A program made the position numbers and the translations under genes. 64,000 nt of DNA, taken from assembly GCF_014297445.1 (NCBI RefSeq), contig NZ_JACORU010000005.1:62001-126000 (forward strand). The letters run 5' to 3'. The DNA is from Ramlibacter albus (GTDB lineage: Bacteria > Pseudomonadota > Gammaproteobacteria > Burkholderiales > Burkholderiaceae_C). The notes beneath the pieces were generated by a model. That model saw only the letters and a program-made list of their open reading frames with translations. It was not told the origin of the DNA and did no database searches. Shown here piece by piece: positions 61,048-64,000 of this stretch (positions are counted from its first letter, which is position 1; every line of letters begins with the position of its first letter).

Positions 61048-62013
61048 CTATTCGGCCTTCACGTTCGCGCTCTTGACGAGGTTCACCCAGAACTTCTCGT
61101 CCTCGACGAGGAACTTGCCGAACGCCTCGGGTGATGCGGAGATCGATACCTCGGTGCCTTCTCGCGCCAAAGCAGCCTTCACGGAAGGCTGCTGCATCGC
61201 CGAGATCGTGGCGTCGTAGATCTTCTTCACCACCGCCGGCGGCGTGCCGGCGGGCGCGAACATGCCGTACCAGAACTCGAGGTTGTACTCGGGCAGGCCC
61301 GCCTCGCGCATGCCGGGCAGGTCGGGCACGAGGGGCGAGCGCTCGCGTGTGCTCACGGCGATGGCACGCAGGCGGCCGGTGGGCCCGGCATGCGGCAGCA
61401 CGGAAGGCGAGGTGCCGAAGGTCAGCTGTGTGTCGCCCGCCATCACGGACTGGATGGCGAGCGCGCCACCGCGATAGGGCACGCTCGTGAACTGCGCCCC
61501 CGTGATCTGCGTGAACAGGGCCGCGCCGAGGTGCGGCGCGGAGCCGTTGCCGGCATGGGCCACATTCAACTTGCCGGGCTCCTTCTTCGCGGCGGCGACG
61601 ATGTCCTGCACGCTCTTGAAGCCGGTGTTCGGGTTGACGGCCAGCACGAGCGGTGACGTCGTGATCTGCGTGATGGGCAGCAGGTCCTTCGGCTGGTAAC
61701 CCAGCTTCGGGTTGAGCGCAGGGTTGACGGAGATGCTGCTCGGGCTGGCGATGAGCAGTGTGTAGCCGTCCGGCGCGGACTTGGCGACGAAATCGGCGGC
61801 GATGCTCGAGCCGTTGCCGGGCCTGTTCTCCACGACGACGGGCTGGCCGAGCGCCTTGGAGAATGACTCGCTCATCGAGCGGGCGACGTAGTCGGCTGCG
61901 CCCGCGGGCGCGAAGCCGACGATCACGCGGATCGGCTTGACCGGGTATGTTTGCGCATGCGCGCCGAGAGCGAGAGCAGCAACCAAAGCGAACAGCAGCT
62001 TGGCGAACTTCAT
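61048..62013 (-). CDS. Bug-family substrate-binding protein
   Basis: 321 residues; leader MKFAKLLFALVAALALGAHA. Bug elements: VIVGFAPAGAADYVARSM, VPYRGGALAIQSVMAGDTQ and FAPAGTPPAVV. It follows an MDR oxidoreductase and an enoyl-CoA hydratase on the same strand, so it likely feeds that catabolic unit. No TctAB is encoded here. Confidence 0.95.
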   Translation of the reverse strand: MKFAKLLFALVAALALGAHAQTYPVKPIRVIVGFAPAGAADYVARSMSESFSKALGQPVVVENRPGNGSSIAADFVAKSAPDGYTLLIASPSSISVNPALNPKLGYQPKDLLPITQITTSPLVLAVNPNTGFKSVQDIVAAAKKEPGKLNVAHAGNGSAPHLGAALFTQITGAQFTSVPYRGGALAIQSVMAGDTQLTFGTSPSVLPHAGPTGRLRAIAVSTRERSPLVPDLPGMREAGLPEYNLEFWYGMFAPAGTPPAVVKKIYDATISAMQQPSVKAALAREGTEVSISASPEAFGKFLVEDEKFWVNLVKSANVKAE

Positions 62014-62025
62014 TGCCTTGTCTCC

Positions 62026-63012
62026 TCAGGCTTGTATGCGCAATGCGATCTTCCCAGTATGCGCGCCTTCTTCCATGCGGCGCTTGGCTTCGACGAGCTG
62101 GCCGAACTCGACCACCTGGTCCAGCTGCGGCTTGATGCGGCCGGATGCGAAATGCGGCATCACTTCCTCGACGAAGCGAGGGATGGACGCGGACCGCTGC
62201 TGCTTCGTGCGCAGCTTGTTCGACACGCCGAAGACGGCGAGGCGCTTCGCGTGCAGCGCCTCGAGGTCGAGGTCGGCATGCAGCACGCCGTCGACATAGC
62301 CGACCGTTGCGAGCCGGCCCTCGAACGCCATGCAGCGGATGTTCTCGGCGAACACGGAGCCGCCGACGGCATTGATCACGAGGTCCGCGCCATGCTGCTG
62401 CGTCGCTTCCATCACCTTCGCGGCGAACACCGGGTGCCGTGTGGCGATCGCGACGTCGAGCCCGAGCGGCTTGAGCGCTTCGAGCTTGGCAGCGGAGCCG
62501 GAGGTGCCGATCACGTTCGCGCCCAGCACCTTGCCGAGCTGCAGTGAGGCCACGCCGACGCCCGACGACACACCGTTGATCAACAGCCACTCGCCGGCTT
62601 TGAGCTTGCCTTGCAGCACGAGCATGTCGAACGCGACGAGGAAGGTAAGGGGGATGCTCGCAGCTTCTTCCCACGACAATGACTCCGGCTTGGCGATGGC
62701 CTCGGCCGCTTCCATCACCGCGTACTCGGAGAACGCGCCCGCGCAGCGGCCCATCACCTCGTCGCCGGGCTTCCAGCCGGTGACGCCTTCGCCGACGGCG
62801 ACCACCTCGCCCGAGCCTTCGCCGCCGATGGCCTTCCAGGTCCCCGGCTTGCCGTGCAGCCCATGCCCCGCGACGAACTCGCCGCGGTTCAGTGAAGCCG
62901 CGCGCATGCGAACGAGCAGCTGGCCGGGGCCCGGCTGCGGCGTCGGGGAGTCGCGCAGCTCGATGGTCGAGCCGTTGTCGTCGATCGTCATCCAGTAGGA
63001 CTGCATGCTCAT
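62026..63012 (-). CDS. MDR-family quinone oxidoreductase/alcohol dehydrogenase
   Basis: 328 residues. GroES-like N-terminus (GGEGSGEVVAVGEGVTGWKPGDEV) and Rossmann domain with LINGVSSGVGVASLQLGKVLGA. The cysteine/histidine ligands of zinc alcohol dehydrogenases are absent, so it is the zinc-free quinone-oxidoreductase subgroup using NADPH. ATG at 63012 overlaps the hydratase stop; an ATG at 63006 (MQSYW) has a better spaced AAGGGG. Confidence 0.92.
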   Translation of the reverse strand: MSMQSYWMTIDDNGSTIELRDSPTPQPGPGQLLVRMRAASLNRGEFVAGHGLHGKPGTWKAIGGEGSGEVVAVGEGVTGWKPGDEVMGRCAGAFSEYAVMEAAEAIAKPESLSWEEAASIPLTFLVAFDMLVLQGKLKAGEWLLINGVSSGVGVASLQLGKVLGANVIGTSGSAAKLEALKPLGLDVAIATRHPVFAAKVMEATQQHGADLVINAVGGSVFAENIRCMAFEGRLATVGYVDGVLHADLDLEALHAKRLAVFGVSNKLRTKQQRSASIPRFVEEVMPHFASGRIKPQLDQVVEFGQLVEAKRRMEEGAHTGKIALRIQA

Positions 63013-63815
63013 TTCCCCTTGAAGACTGGTTTGCGCTTTTCCATGAAAGCCGTGCGGCCCTCGGTGTAGTCCGCGCTCTCGAAGCAGCCGCGGATGCGGG
63101 CCGTACACTGCTCCAGGTCGATCTCGGGCGAGGCCCTGAGCACCTCACGCGTGATGTACTTGGCGGTCTCGATCGTCAGCGGCGCGTTCTCGCCGATGCT
63201 CGTCGTGTACTCGGCCAGCAGCGCGTCGAGCCCGTCGGTGGGCGCCACACGCGTGATCAGCCCGATCGACTTCGCTTCGTCCGCACCGATGCGCCGCGCG
63301 GTGAAGAACAGGTCCTTCGCGGTGCCGGGGCCCACGAGGTCCACGAGGTTCTTCATCGCCGAATAGCGATACCCAAGCCCCAGGCGCGCGGCCGGAATCG
63401 AGAACACCGAATCGCTCGACGCGATGCGCAGGTCGCACGCGATGGCCACGTTCACGCCGCCTCCGATGCAATAGCCGCGGATGCAGGCCAGCGTCGGCTT
63501 CGGGAAGTCGTGGATGCCCGTGAGCGTCTTCTCGGCCATCGCCTCGTAGTGCTTCACCGCTTCCTTCGCGGCGCGCATGTCCTCGAACTGCGAAATGTCC
63601 GCGCCGGAAACGAACGCCTTGGTCCCCGCCCCGGAGAACACCACCAGCCGCACGCGCTCGTCCTCGCGCGCCGCGTCGAGCAGCGGCGGCACCGCCTCCC
63701 ACATGTCCACCGACAGCGCGTTGTGCTTCGCCGGGTTGTTGAAGCGGATGTGCAGCGTGCTGCCATCCAGCCAGGTTTCGACGCGTTCGGTGGTGGAGGT
63801 GTAGGTGGTCGGCAT
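63009..63815 (-). CDS. Enoyl-CoA hydratase/isomerase family protein
   Basis: 268 residues, crotonase fold. FVSGADISQFEDM (first oxyanion-hole loop) and IRGYCIGGGVNVAIACDLRIA (second, here broken as GYCIGGGVNVAIACDL) are visible. The usual catalytic Glu pair is not clearly discernible. It acts on acyl-CoA substrates; which one is unknown. Followed by the MDR gene in a coupled ATGA overlap. Confidence 0.93.
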   Translation of the reverse strand: MPTTYTSTTERVETWLDGSTLHIRFNNPAKHNALSVDMWEAVPPLLDAAREDERVRLVVFSGAGTKAFVSGADISQFEDMRAAKEAVKHYEAMAEKTLTGIHDFPKPTLACIRGYCIGGGVNVAIACDLRIASSDSVFSIPAARLGLGYRYSAMKNLVDLVGPGTAKDLFFTARRIGADEAKSIGLITRVAPTDGLDALLAEYTTSIGENAPLTIETAKYITREVLRASPEIDLEQCTARIRGCFESADYTEGRTAFMEKRKPVFKGK

Positions 63816-63825
63816 AGGGCGAGTC

Positions 63826-64000
63826 TCAGCCTTTCAGGTGCTGCAGTATGGCCTGCGTGAAGGTTGCCGTGTTGCCCTTGCCGCGGATGTCGCCGGTGCG
63901 GACGTTCGCGTCACCGAGGGCGGCCGTCGTGGCTTTCGACATGGCCTGCGCCATCTTCACGGCGCGCGGGTTGTTGCGGCTGTGGCCCAGCCACTCGAAC
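63826..64000 (-). CDS. Isocitrate/isopropylmalate dehydrogenase family protein, C-terminal fragment
   Basis: Only the last 57 codons lie in the window; the gene continues beyond the right edge. The tail FEWLGHSRNNPRAV, then VRTGDIRGKGNTATFTQAIL, resembles the C-terminal helix and GDLGG-type loop of tartrate, isopropylmalate or isocitrate dehydrogenases. Which of them cannot be decided. It is 11 bases upstream of the enoyl-CoA hydratase gene on the same strand. Confidence 0.7.
   Translation of the reverse strand, partial: FEWLGHSRNNPRAVKMAQAMSKATTAALGDANVRTGDIRGKGNTATFTQAILQHLKG

Overview
This is high-GC DNA from a free-living beta-proteobacterium, most probably Burkholderiales (Comamonadaceae-like: Ramlibacter, Variovorax or Polaromonas type). 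Three things point there: five orphan tripartite-tricarboxylate (Bug family) substrate-binding proteins in 64 kb, the gene set tsaE-amiC-mutL-miaA with a neighbouring queG, and the dense aromatic and acyl-CoA catabolism. Genes are tightly packed, several convergent pairs run stop codon to stop codon, and no stretch over 300 bases is empty. I see no rRNA, tRNA, CRISPR array, transposase gene or prophage.

Layout. 1-6.2 kb: a homogentisate-type aromatic operon (degenerate metallo-beta-lactamase-fold protein, FAD monooxygenase, DUF2783 protein, Bug protein, hmgA, fahA). 6.2-7.2 kb: three small ORFs. 7.3-15.6 kb: two exported esterase lipoproteins (carboxylesterase type B and tannase/feruloyl-esterase type), a GAF-PucR regulator, an SDR, a Crp/Fnr-like regulator and a Bug protein. 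15.6-18.5 kb: an exported DUF4198/DUF4331/small-lipoprotein cassette. 18.5-19.3 kb: a PIN-domain toxin-antitoxin pair. 19.3-36 kb: housekeeping genes (ABC ATPase, miaA, mutL, amiC, tsaE, queG) in the conserved tsaE-amiC-mutL-miaA order, broken up by a PAS hybrid kinase, aroD, a lipoprotein hydrolase, an Hsp70-like protein, DedA, and an orphan Rieske oxygenase pair. 36-42.8 kb: AEC transporter, Bug protein, a repeat-containing DUF4214-like lipoprotein, xerD, and a hybrid kinase with a LuxR-type regulator.

42.9-48.1 kb is the most system-like part. A five-gene operon (two different BKACE-family beta-keto-acid cleavage proteins, a Bug protein, an HpcH/HpaI aldolase and a HutC-type GntR repressor) diverges from an SDR dehydrogenase. 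The divergent promoter carries a perfect 16-bp palindrome matching the HutC operator consensus and a second, near-identical copy 20 bp away. 48-64 kb holds a GAF protein, psuG, a hot-dog thioesterase, a short citrate-synthase-like protein, bestrophin, an L,D-transpeptidase, an acyl-CoA synthetase, an ABC-type substrate-binding protein, small envelope/stress proteins, a Bug protein, a quinone-oxidoreductase-like MDR, an enoyl-CoA hydratase and the C-terminus of an isopropylmalate/isocitrate-dehydrogenase-family protein.

Cross-cutting signals: (i) four small envelope or stress genes, far apart, share a CCTACAGCcCGGC-like element 55-85 bp upstream in the same orientation; (ii) a 69-bp palindromic repeat with dRS3-like ends sits in frame inside mutL; (iii) hexanucleotide repeats lie in two lipoprotein leader regions.
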